Shown here: piece by piece, positions 1 to 6,623 of the stretch | Layout of the letters: every line of letters starts with the position of its first letter | How positions within the stretch are numbered: the first letter of the stretch is position 1 | From: an uncultured Ruminococcus sp. | GTDB taxonomy: Bacteria; Bacillota; Clostridia; Oscillospirales; Ruminococcaceae | Length of the DNA stretch: 15,653 nucleotides | Direction: 5' to 3' | NCBI GenBank assembly: GCA_902772615.1 | Contig: CACYBC010000068.1 | Span: 1-15,653 of the forward strand | Made by a program: the position numbers and the translations under genes | The notes under the pieces: generated by a model | What the model was told of the DNA's origin: nothing | The model's input: only the letters and a program-made list of their open reading frames with translations | Database searches by the model: none

Positions 1-1160
1 CGGTGCAGGCCTTCCAGGACATGCGCGCGGTCCTTTGCCTTCTTCAGATCGAACTCGCTGCGCCTTCTAATCACTTCCTCCTGGAACTCGAGGTATTTCA
101 CCAGCATGGTCTTGAGGTCCATGACCTTCGGTACGCCGTTGTCAAGCGCGAGCATGATCACGCCAACGGATTCCTGTAGCTGTGTCAGTTTGTAAAGCTG
201 ATTGACGACGATGGTGGGGTTCGCATCTCTCTTGAGTTCTATGACGATGCGCATGCCCTTCTTGTCGCTCTCATCGCGAAGGTCAGAGATACCGTCGATC
301 TTTTTGTCCTTTACCTGATCCGCGATATTCCTGATGAGTTCAGCCTTATTCACCATGTAGGGGATCTCCGTGACCAGAATGCGGAACCTTCCGTTCTTCT
401 GCTCTTCGATCTCCGCTTTTCCTCTGAGCGTGATCTTGCCCCTGCCTGTCCCGTACGCTGCCCTGATCCCGCTTCTTCCCATGATTATGCCGCCGGTCGG
501 GAAATCCGGTCCCTGGATGTACTCCATAAGATCGAACACGTCGCAGTCGGGATTATCGATCAGATAATCGATCGCAGCGATGACTTCGCTCAGGTTGTGA
601 GGAGGTATATTGGTCGCCATGCCGACTGCGATGCCGTTTGAACCGTTCACCAGCAGGTTCGGGATCCTTGCCGGTAGTACGGCAGGCTCTACGGTCGTGT
701 CATCGAAGTTGGGTATGAAATCCACCGTCTCCTTGTCTATGTCCGTCAGCATCGTGGCCGCGATCCTGGACATCCTGGCTTCGGTGTACCTGTAAGCTGC
801 AGGCGGGTCACCGTCCACGGATCCGAAGTTACCCTGTCCCTCCACAAGTGGATAACGCAGGGAGAAGCTCTGCGCCAGACGAACAAGAGCATTGTAAACG
901 GACATGTCTCCGTGCGGATGGTATGCACCCAGCACGTCTCCTACTACCGTGGCACACTTTCTCGTGGGTTTCTCATGTGTGAGTCCCATCTCACCCATGG
1001 CATAGAGTATCCTTCTGTGTACCGGCTTGAGCCCGTCTCTGACGTCAGGCAGCGCTCTGGATACTATTACCGACATGGAGTAGTCGAGAAAACTCTGCTT
1101 TATTTCCTTTTCGACGTCTACGTCTATTATTCTTTCATTTTCAATGTTGAACTCGTCCAT
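1..1160 (-). CDS. gyrA: DNA gyrase subunit A, N-terminal part (cut by window edge)
   Basis: GyrA is the breakage-reunion subunit of DNA gyrase, the type II topoisomerase that introduces negative supercoils using ATP hydrolysed by GyrB. About 386 N-terminal residues are visible; the rest of the winged-helix/tower region and the C-terminal beta-pinwheel lie beyond position 1. The early stretch LPDVRDGLKPVHRRILYAM is diagnostic. The catalytic tyrosine is Y125 in AAYRYTEARM. The DNA-gate helix reads AYHPHGDMSVYNALVRLAQ, with Met86 and Asn90 at the positions of E. coli Ser83 and Asp87, an unusual pair. GyrA is preferred over ParC because gyrB lies just upstream. The ATG start has AAGGAG 7 bases before it, overlapping the stop of the preceding membrane-protein gene, so the two are probably translated in sequence. 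Confidence 0.97.
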   Translation of the reverse strand, partial: MDEFNIENERIIDVDVEKEIKQSFLDYSMSVIVSRALPDVRDGLKPVHRRILYAMGEMGLTHEKPTRKCATVVGDVLGAYHPHGDMSVYNALVRLAQSFSLRYPLVEGQGNFGSVDGDPPAAYRYTEARMSRIAATMLTDIDKETVDFIPNFDDTTVEPAVLPARIPNLLVNGSNGIAVGMATNIPPHNLSEVIAAIDYLIDNPDCDVFDLMEYIQGPDFPTGGIIMGRSGIRAAYGTGRGKITLRGKAEIEEQKNGRFRILVTEIPYMVNKAELIRNIADQVKDKKIDGISDLRDESDKKGMRIVIELKRDANPTIVVNQLYKLTQLQESVGVIMLALDNGVPKVMDLKTMLVKYLEFQEEVIRRRSEFDLKKAKDRAHVLEGLH

Positions 1161-1169
1161 TCTAACTCC

Positions 1170-1682
1170 TTACATCCAGTTCCTTGGTATCTGCCTGGCA
1201 TCCTTCAGTGAATCGAGTCTGTCTCTGAATTCCGATGGGATCTTTCTGACCGGAAGGCATATCCTTCCCATCGGAGCGGAGATCCTGTAGATGTGATCTC
1301 CCTTTTCCACAGATGTTATCTCTTCATACCCTGCATGATACCTGAGTTCAGTGCTGAACTCATAAAGCGCAAATCCGCCTGTTTCTTCCACCAGGATCAG
1401 CGTCCTTTTTTTCAGTTCTTCCTCTGTTACGCGGAGCCTGTGCCTTATGTAGATCATGAACAGGATCCACAGAAGCGCAGTCGCACCGTATATTCCCAGC
1501 ATGTTTGCCGAAGGAAGAGGAAGTTCCAGAATGATACCTGCCCCGACGGACAGGAGAACAGCAAACACGATCCAGAAAGTAGCTTTGCCCGGCAGATCCC
1601 CTACACCGACCTCACATCTCGCAACAGCCTTTGCTTCATCTTCATCAAACGAGAATGTGGTCTGTCTTATCTCTTCTGCCAT
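1170..1682 (-). CDS. Two-helix membrane protein, YcxB-like, between gyrB and gyrA
   Basis: This is a protein of 170 residues with unknown function. It has a short acidic cytosolic N-terminus, two hydrophobic segments at about residues 34-52 and 62-80 that should form a membrane hairpin, and a soluble C-terminal part of about 85 residues. The layout (TM hairpin, then a beta-rich stretch around EITSVEKGDHIYRISAPMGR, then an IPSEF-like end) resembles the YcxB-like family, but that is judged by eye and is only moderately secure. The ATG lies 3 bases after the gyrB stop (TGATCAATG), and the stop is 9 bases before the gyrA ATG, so it is co-transcribed and probably translationally coupled with both gyrase genes. 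gyrB and gyrA are usually adjacent in Firmicutes, which makes this insertion notable. Codon use looks like that of its neighbours, with no sign of recent transfer. Confidence 0.85.
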   Translation of the reverse strand: MAEEIRQTTFSFDEDEAKAVARCEVGVGDLPGKATFWIVFAVLLSVGAGIILELPLPSANMLGIYGATALLWILFMIYIRHRLRVTEEELKKRTLILVEETGGFALYEFSTELRYHAGYEEITSVEKGDHIYRISAPMGRICLPVRKIPSEFRDRLDSLKDARQIPRNWM

Positions 1683-1685
1683 TGA

Positions 1686-3704
1686 TCATACGTCCAGATT
1701 CCTGACGAACTGCGCATTTTTCTCTATGAATTCCCTTCTGGGCTGGACTTTGTCTCCCATAAGGATGGCAAAGGCTTTGTCTGCCATCTCCGCGTCTTCA
1801 ACAGTGACCTTTTTAAGAGTCCTGAACTCCGGATCCATAGTGGTTTCCCACAGCTGCGAGGGATTCATCTCGCCTAAGCCTTTATAGCGGTTTACCTTGA
1901 TATTGTTTCCGCCCATCTCATTCTGCAGCTGGATCAGTTCCTCATCCGTATATGCATATTTGATCGTCTGTCCCTTTGTCAGCCTGTAAAGAGGCGGCTG
2001 GGCAAGATAAACATGTCCCTGCTCTATAAGATCTTTCATGTAGCGGAAGAAAAAAGTCAGCATCAGTACTCTTATGTGAGATCCGTCCACATCGGCATCC
2101 GCCATGATGATGACCTTGCCGTACCTCAGCTTTTCTATATCGAACTCATCGCCGATCCCTGTTCCGAGAGCCGTTACGACCGGCATGAGTTTGTCGTTTC
2201 CGTATACCTTGTCTATCCTCGCCTTCTCAACGTTCAGCATCTTTCCCCAGAGCGGGAGGATCGCCTGGAAGCGGCGGTCTCTTCCTTCTTTGGCGGAGCC
2301 TCCTGCTGAGTCTCCCTCGACGATGTATATCTCTGTCATCGTGTTGTCACGGGAAGAACAGTCAGCGAGTTTTCCGGGAAGGGTAGCCGTATCAAGAGCG
2401 GTCTTCCTTCTTGTCAGCTCTCTTGCCTTTCTGGCGGCTTCCCTTGCCCTGGAAGCAAGCATCGCCTTATCCAGGATCGCCCTTGCGACAGACGGGTTCT
2501 CTTCGAAATACTCACTGAGTTTCTCGTATGTCAGACTGTTGAGGATGCCCCTCATCTCCGGATTTCCGAGTTTTCCTTTTGTCTGTCCTTCAAACTGAGC
2601 CTCCTGAAGCTTTACGCTTATGATGCAGGCCAGTCCTTCTCTCACATCCTCGCCCTTGAGGCCGTCGTCTCCGTCCTTGAGTATCGAGTGGCTCTTTCCG
2701 TACTCATTGAACACTCTGGTCAGAGCATTCTTGAAACCGTCCTCATGAGTGCCTCCGTCTGCAGTGCGGATATCGTTTGCGAAGGAGAGGATCATGTCCT
2801 TGAATGAATCGTTGTACTGTATCGCTACCTCGACTTCATATGCAAGTTCCGAATTCTCTGCTTCACCTGTGTTTTCATTTATCCTCTGCCCCGGGAATGA
2901 GCCCTCGCGCTTGAAATATATGGGCTGTTCGTGCAGGACATCATAGTTTCTTTCCCTGTTCTCGAACTCGACAAAAGAAGAGATGCCTCCGTCGAACTGA
3001 AGCGAGTCGCTTCTTGTCTCTGTTTCTCTCTCATCAGACAGATTGATCCTGACGCCTGCATTGAGGAATGCCTGCTCCCTCAGTCTCTGAAGGAGGACAT
3101 CATACTCGTATCTGACATTCTCGAATATGTCCGGATCTGCGTGGAACCTTACCATGGTTCCCGTATCGTCACAGGTCCCTATGACCTTGAGATCCTCTTC
3201 CTGCTTGCCTCTGTTGAATCTCTGGAAATATGTTTTCCCGTCGTCAGAGAAGACGGTAACTTCCAGCCACTCAGACAGCGCATTTACGACAGATGCGCCT
3301 ACTCCGTGAAGACCTCCGGAGAAGTGATACCCTTTTCCGCTGAACTTTCCGCCGGCGTGCAGGATCGTATACACGACAGTGACGGCCGGAAGGCCGACTT
3401 TAGGCTGTATTCCGACAGGGATTCCCCTTCCGTTGTCCTTTACCTCGATTATCTCTCCGGGGAGGATCCTTACGTTGATCTCGGTGCAGTAGCCTGCCAA
3501 AGCTTCGTCTATGGAGTTATCTACTATCTCATATACGAGGTGATGAAGACCGGCCGCTCCCGTCGTTCCGATATACATACCGGGACGTTTGCGTACCGCT
3601 TCAAGACCCTCAAGGACCTCTATGTCGCTTGCGTCATAGCTCTGTTCGTTTCTTTTCTCTTCTTCACCGACAGGTGAATTGATGTTTTTCTTTTCTTCTG
3701 CCAT
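1686..3704 (-). CDS. gyrB: DNA gyrase subunit B
   Basis: GyrB is the ATPase subunit of DNA gyrase and works as an A2B2 tetramer with GyrA. The 672 residues match a full-length Firmicute-type GyrB. The GHKL ATPase domain has EIVDNSIDEA (N63 for Mg-ATP), DNGRGIPVG (90-98) and GGLHGVG (130-136). The transducer QTK loop is at about 374-376. The TOPRIM domain has EGDSAGGS (463-470) and DADVDG (536-541). The C-terminal tail contains RYKGLGEMNP. A polar N-terminal extension of about 22 residues precedes YDASDIEVLEG. The ATG is preferred because AAAGGA sits about 6 bases upstream. It starts 14 bases after remB and is followed 3 bases later by the membrane-protein gene. The usual PL(R/K)GK motif reads PLWGK, which I believe also occurs in clostridial gyrases. 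Confidence 0.98.
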   Translation of the reverse strand: MAEEKKNINSPVGEEEKRNEQSYDASDIEVLEGLEAVRKRPGMYIGTTGAAGLHHLVYEIVDNSIDEALAGYCTEINVRILPGEIIEVKDNGRGIPVGIQPKVGLPAVTVVYTILHAGGKFSGKGYHFSGGLHGVGASVVNALSEWLEVTVFSDDGKTYFQRFNRGKQEEDLKVIGTCDDTGTMVRFHADPDIFENVRYEYDVLLQRLREQAFLNAGVRINLSDERETETRSDSLQFDGGISSFVEFENRERNYDVLHEQPIYFKREGSFPGQRINENTGEAENSELAYEVEVAIQYNDSFKDMILSFANDIRTADGGTHEDGFKNALTRVFNEYGKSHSILKDGDDGLKGEDVREGLACIISVKLQEAQFEGQTKGKLGNPEMRGILNSLTYEKLSEYFEENPSVARAILDKAMLASRAREAARKARELTRRKTALDTATLPGKLADCSSRDNTMTEIYIVEGDSAGGSAKEGRDRRFQAILPLWGKMLNVEKARIDKVYGNDKLMPVVTALGTGIGDEFDIEKLRYGKVIIMADADVDGSHIRVLMLTFFFRYMKDLIEQGHVYLAQPPLYRLTKGQTIKYAYTDEELIQLQNEMGGNNIKVNRYKGLGEMNPSQLWETTMDPEFRTLKKVTVEDAEMADKAFAILMGDKVQPRREFIEKNAQFVRNLDV

Positions 3705-3718
3705 CTTGATTCCTTTTT

Positions 3719-3994
3719 TCAGCTGTTCTCCGCGCCGTAGGGATCCTTTGATCCCGCTCTTTTTGTCAGTGTTGCCGGCGATATGTTCGTTATATATACT
3801 TTTTCACCGTCTCTTCCCGAGACCACGATGAAACTCTTGGGTATCTCCTGCGATACGTCTACCACTCTGCCCTCCTTCTGGGCATTTGCCAGATATCTTC
3901 TGGTCCTTCTGTCTACCGAACAGTAGTCGATGTCGAATATCCCCACTATCTCACGGTCATCTATGACCATTCCGTTTCCAATATGAAGGTACAT
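3719..3994 (-). CDS. remB: RemB/YaaB-like DUF370 regulator
   Basis: This small protein of 91 residues belongs to the DUF370 family. In Bacillus subtilis RemB (YaaB) is encoded at the same place, between recF and gyrB, and is linked with control of extracellular-matrix genes. Family features are the start MYLHIGNGMVIDDREIVGIFD, the central PKSFIVVSG and the motif ISPATLTKRA. It ends in a short extra tail (GSKDPYGAENS). The ATG is 5 bases after the recF stop (TGAAAAGGATG), with AGGAG inside the end of recF, so coupled translation is likely. The assignment rests on both sequence and gene order. Whether it controls a matrix or biofilm here cannot be told from the window; a nucleoid-associated role is another possibility. 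Confidence 0.9.
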   Translation of the reverse strand: MYLHIGNGMVIDDREIVGIFDIDYCSVDRRTRRYLANAQKEGRVVDVSQEIPKSFIVVSGRDGEKVYITNISPATLTKRAGSKDPYGAENS

Positions 3995-3999
3995 CCTTT

Positions 4000-5094
4000 T
4001 CAGTCTCCTGCCCGCGTCAGCATGCCGCTGTCCATCCTCCAGACATCGGCATCCGTCTCCCTCTCGATGAAATTAGGATCGCAGCAGGTTATTACTGCCT
4101 GGGATCCTCCAAGCCTCCTGAGAAGAAACTCCTGTCTGCTTCCGTCAAGTTCGGACAGAACGTCGTCAAGGAGAAGTACCGGTTCCTCTCCCAGTTTTTT
4201 TCTGAACAGTCCGGCTTCTGCAAGTTTCAGGGCAAGCACAGCGGTCCTCTGCTGTCCCTGAGACCCGTAAACTCTGGCCGGATCTCCGTCCAGCAGCAGT
4301 TCCAGATCATCTCTGTGCGGTCCGACGGTCGAATAACCGAGTCTGATATCGTCTCCTCTCGCGGAACTTATCATTCTTGATATCTCGGAGAGCTCATCGT
4401 CATTCCCGGTAGTGCTCAGATAGTTTATTCCAAAGACTTCCCTGTTTCCGGAAACGGATGAATACGCTTCCCTTGCTTCCTCTTCCACCTCTGCCGCGAA
4501 TCTTCTTCTGTATGCCGTTATGTAAGCGGCAGTCTCCGCCAGTCTCTCGTCATAGACATCCAGCATGTCATACGCAGCGGATATGTTTCTTGCGTCCTTG
4601 AGAAGCGCATTCTTCTGCGCAAGAAGCCTCATGTAATCTCTCAGTTTTGACAGATAGCCCGCTGACAGCTGGCAAAGGGCCGTATCGATGAATCTCCTTC
4701 TTTCTGCAGGTGTTCCTTTAACCAGGTCGAGATGTTCCGGAGAGAATACCACGCAGCAGAACTTTCCTGCCAGTTCGGAAGCTTTCTTCTCGCTTCCCCT
4801 GTTGAGCGAAGCTGTCCTTCCCTTGCTTCCGACAGAGAGCCTTATCTCCTGTCTCCTTCCTTCAGCAAAAAACACAGAGTCTATCTCTGCCCGCCCATCC
4901 CCGTCTTTGTCAGGCAATTCCCTGTCCTTGACGTGGCGAAAGCTCTTCGCGCCGGTAAGCATGAATATGCTTTCGAGAAGGTTGGTCTTTCCCTGACCGT
5001 TCTCTCCGCATACCACCGTCACGGCAGTCGAAGGATAGAACTCCGCATTTTTTATGTTACGGAAACTTCTTACTGTCTCACTTATCAGTTTCAA
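4000..5094 (-). CDS. recF: RecF recombination mediator ATPase (TTG start)
   Basis: RecF is an SMC/ABC-type ATPase that, with RecO and RecR, loads RecA at single-strand gaps and helps replication restart. The 364 residues are the normal length. Walker A is GENGQGKT (30-37), the ABC signature is SQGQQR (278-283) and Walker B is LLLDDVLSELD (307-317), followed by the ITCCDPNF strand. The start is TTG at 5094, overlapping the TGA of the upstream S4-domain gene in the sequence TTGA. No ATG gives the correct N-terminus, since residues 1-13 already align with the usual RecF start (MKLISETVRSFRN). Only a weak AGGT precedes it, so expression probably depends on translational coupling to the S4 gene. 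Confidence 0.96.
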   Translation of the reverse strand: MKLISETVRSFRNIKNAEFYPSTAVTVVCGENGQGKTNLLESIFMLTGAKSFRHVKDRELPDKDGDGRAEIDSVFFAEGRRQEIRLSVGSKGRTASLNRGSEKKASELAGKFCCVVFSPEHLDLVKGTPAERRRFIDTALCQLSAGYLSKLRDYMRLLAQKNALLKDARNISAAYDMLDVYDERLAETAAYITAYRRRFAAEVEEEAREAYSSVSGNREVFGINYLSTTGNDDELSEISRMISSARGDDIRLGYSTVGPHRDDLELLLDGDPARVYGSQGQQRTAVLALKLAEAGLFRKKLGEEPVLLLDDVLSELDGSRQEFLLRRLGGSQAVITCCDPNFIERETDADVWRMDSGMLTRAGD

Positions 5095-5303
5095 CTTGTT
5101 GCTACCTGATATATCTCGCCGAAAACTTCTACTGTCTCTCCTCCGCGGAGCTTCTTTCCCCTCATCAGACAGACTTCGCCGTTGACCTTTACTTCACCGG
5201 CTCTCACCGCTTCGTCAGCTTCTCCCCCGGTCATCGCTGCCCCTGAATACTTGAGAAACTGCGCAAGGGTGATGTATTCGGTATGTATCACTATTCTATT
5301 CAT
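5091..5303 (-). CDS. yaaA: S4-domain RNA-binding protein YaaA/RlbA
   Basis: This is a single S4 RNA-binding domain of 70 residues, the YaaA (RlbA) protein found between dnaN and recF across Firmicutes and implicated in ribosome assembly. The core is clear: ITLAQFLKYSGAAMTGGEA, then GEVKVNGEVCLMRGKKLRGG and TVEVFGE. The ATG lies inside the end of dnaN (8-base overlap), and the stop overlaps the recF TTG by 4 bases, so this gene bridges dnaN and recF by translational coupling. The symbol yaaA follows B. subtilis and should not be confused with the unrelated E. coli yaaA. Function is inferred from the family. Confidence 0.92.
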   Translation of the reverse strand: MNRIVIHTEYITLAQFLKYSGAAMTGGEADEAVRAGEVKVNGEVCLMRGKKLRGGETVEVFGEIYQVATS

Positions 5304-6405
5304 TGGATCTGAGCCTCACCGGAAGAACAAGATAAAGGAAGTCATCTCCTTCTACCGGCACTATAGTCATGGGCATCGTAGGCTGGTTGAGTCTCATAAT
5401 GACCTTTTGTGTTCCGGCATTCTTCAGGGCATCAAGTATATACCTGTAGTTGAATCCTATATCTATCGGATCCCCTTCGAGCCCGCATTCTATCTCGTCA
5501 TATACCGAGCTGGTCGATGTATTGCAGCTTATACTGAGCCTTCCGTCTTCGAAATTCATCTTTATCGGGCTCTTGAACCTGTCGCTGATTATGAGAGAGG
5601 CCCTCTCGACAGAATCTGCAAGGGCGTCGGTATCCACTGTCGCAGTCGTCTTGTAACTGACCGGAATGCTCTTCTTGTAGTCGAGGAAATCTCCTTCCAG
5701 CAGTCTTGTTACCACCGTATATCCGACAAGATTGAACACCGCGTATCTTCTTGCAGTACCGATGCGCACGTTCTCTTCCCTGTCTCCGATCAGCCTGCTA
5801 ACTTCCTGCAGTGTCTTTGCGGGGATTATGAAGGACTTGTCTTCCCTGTAATCGAGACCGCTCTTTCTTGCTACCGCAAGCCTGTGTCCGTCTACTGAGA
5901 CAACGGTGAGAGTTCCGTCCTCAAAAATGAATTTGCTTCCCGTATGAACCGGCTTCTGATCGCTTACTGAAACGGCATATATCGTCTTTGAGATAAGCTC
6001 CTGCACATCCTGTCCGGGAATTGAGAAAGTGGAATCGGTATCCGGCACCGGAAGTTCCGGGAAATCGGTGGACGGAAGCCCCATGAATGAGTATCTCGTG
6101 GCTCCGCTGTTGATCTTTACCATGAGGTTCGGTTCCGTCTCTATCTGGATGCTCTCCCCTTCGCTTTTTCTGAGTATCTCTCCCAGAAGTCTGGCGTTGA
6201 TCACTATGTCTCCCGGCTCATAGATCTCTGCCGGAGTATATGTGATTATTCCAAGTTCAAGGTCGTACGCAGTAAGTTTCAGCGAGTTGTCCTCACACTG
6301 AAAAAGGATACCTTCCATTGCCGGAACAGGTGACTTTGTGCTTACTGCCCTTCCCACTCCCGTGATCGCGGTGAGAAGTTCGTTTCTGCTGCAGATGATC
6401 TTCAT
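5296..6405 (-). CDS. dnaN: DNA polymerase III beta subunit (sliding clamp)
   Basis: DnaN is the ring-shaped sliding clamp that tethers the replicative polymerase to DNA and recruits other proteins through a hydrophobic pocket. The 369 residues fit the three repeated clamp folds. Recognisable stretches are TVVSVDGHRLAVAR in the middle domain and the C-terminal LVLPVRLRSNE, which corresponds to the conserved MPVR pocket end. The ATG is preceded by AGGAG at 8 bases. It lies 218 bases after dnaA; I see no convincing promoter in the gap, so read-through from the dnaA promoter is the simplest view. The stop TAG falls inside the next gene, with an overlap of 8 bases. Confidence 0.98.
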   Translation of the reverse strand: MKIICSRNELLTAITGVGRAVSTKSPVPAMEGILFQCEDNSLKLTAYDLELGIITYTPAEIYEPGDIVINARLLGEILRKSEGESIQIETEPNLMVKINSGATRYSFMGLPSTDFPELPVPDTDSTFSIPGQDVQELISKTIYAVSVSDQKPVHTGSKFIFEDGTLTVVSVDGHRLAVARKSGLDYREDKSFIIPAKTLQEVSRLIGDREENVRIGTARRYAVFNLVGYTVVTRLLEGDFLDYKKSIPVSYKTTATVDTDALADSVERASLIISDRFKSPIKMNFEDGRLSISCNTSTSSVYDEIECGLEGDPIDIGFNYRYILDALKNAGTQKVIMRLNQPTMPMTIVPVEGDDFLYLVLPVRLRSNE

Positions 6406-6442
6406 GAAAACGCTCCTGTAAGATTATTCTTTACTGTTTATT

Positions 6443-6457
6443 TAGTATCAGTATTAG
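6443..6457 (-). promoter_or_regulatory. DnaA-trio-like triplet run
   Basis: On the dnaA coding strand five triplets read CTA ATA CTG ATA CTA, so the complement is 3'-GAT TAT GAC TAT GAT-5' with A in the middle of every triplet. DnaA-trios, known from B. subtilis, follow 3'-(G/A)A(T/A)-5' and lie just past a pair of DnaA boxes and a GC-rich spacer, where the DnaA filament melts the DNA. The first and last triplets fit fully and the middle ones partly. Placement next to the box pair supports the call. Confidence 0.5.
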
Positions 6458-6461
6458 TGGC

Positions 6462-6478
6462 TGTTGATCTGTTGAAAA
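6462..6478 (-). promoter_or_regulatory. Pair of divergent DnaA-box-like sites
   Basis: On the minus strand TTTTCAACA (6478-6470) runs directly into AGATCAACA (6470-6462), sharing one base. The first matches the second exact 9-mer in this gap at 6594-6586; the second keeps the TCAACA core. Compared with the classical box TTATCCACA, TTTTCAACA differs at positions 3 and 6. The pair ends 4 bases before the DnaA-trio-like run, as expected for the basal unwinding system. Confidence 0.5.
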
Positions 6479-6585
6479 GATGTTTTATCCGTTTAGAAAT
6501 GAGGTTCTTCCGGATCGCTCAGGTGTCAGTCGTCTGTCAGAGATTTTTATGAACTCTTTCAAGGAAAACTGACCGGAGTCAAAAC

Positions 6586-6615
6586 TGTTGAAAAACTTAT
6601 GTCAATTGTTGAATA
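6586..6615 (-). promoter_or_regulatory. Two further DnaA-box-like sites after dnaA
   Basis: On the minus strand TATTCAACA (6615-6607) and TTTTCAACA (6594-6586) have the same orientation, with starts 21 bases apart (two helical turns). They begin 8 bases after the dnaA stop. They share the TTCAACA core with the pair at 6462-6478, giving four TCAACA-bearing sites in 154 bases. Confidence 0.45.
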
Positions 6616-6623
6616 TTTGTTTA

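Larger units (their letters stand above)
6406..6623. other. dnaA-dnaN intergenic segment, probable origin unwinding region
   Basis: This is a non-coding stretch of 218 bases. In Bacillus-type bipartite origins the corresponding segment holds DnaA boxes and the DNA unwinding element. Here, read along the dnaA coding strand, it has box-like 9-mers at 6615-6607 and 6594-6586, a tandem pair at 6478-6462, a short GCC spacer, then a triplet run at 6457-6443 and an AT-rich stretch reaching the dnaN ribosome binding site. It shows no long ORF, tRNA or clear terminator; only a weak 4-bp hairpin sits near 6570-6580. The strand switch of the genes around dnaA agrees with an origin here. Confidence 0.75.

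Noticed and set aside
847..855. AGTGGATAA, one mismatch from a DnaA box
   Set aside because: It lies inside gyrA, encodes the conserved LRYPL region and is far from the origin gaps.
2931..3677. Open frame of 248 codons opposite gyrB
   Set aside because: It is the complement of the strongly conserved gyrB, a typical shadow frame in moderately GC-rich coding DNA.
6406..6623. A separate dnaN promoter in the dnaA-dnaN gap
   Set aside because: TTGACA occurs near 6600 on the minus strand, but no acceptable -10 element lies 16-18 bases after it.
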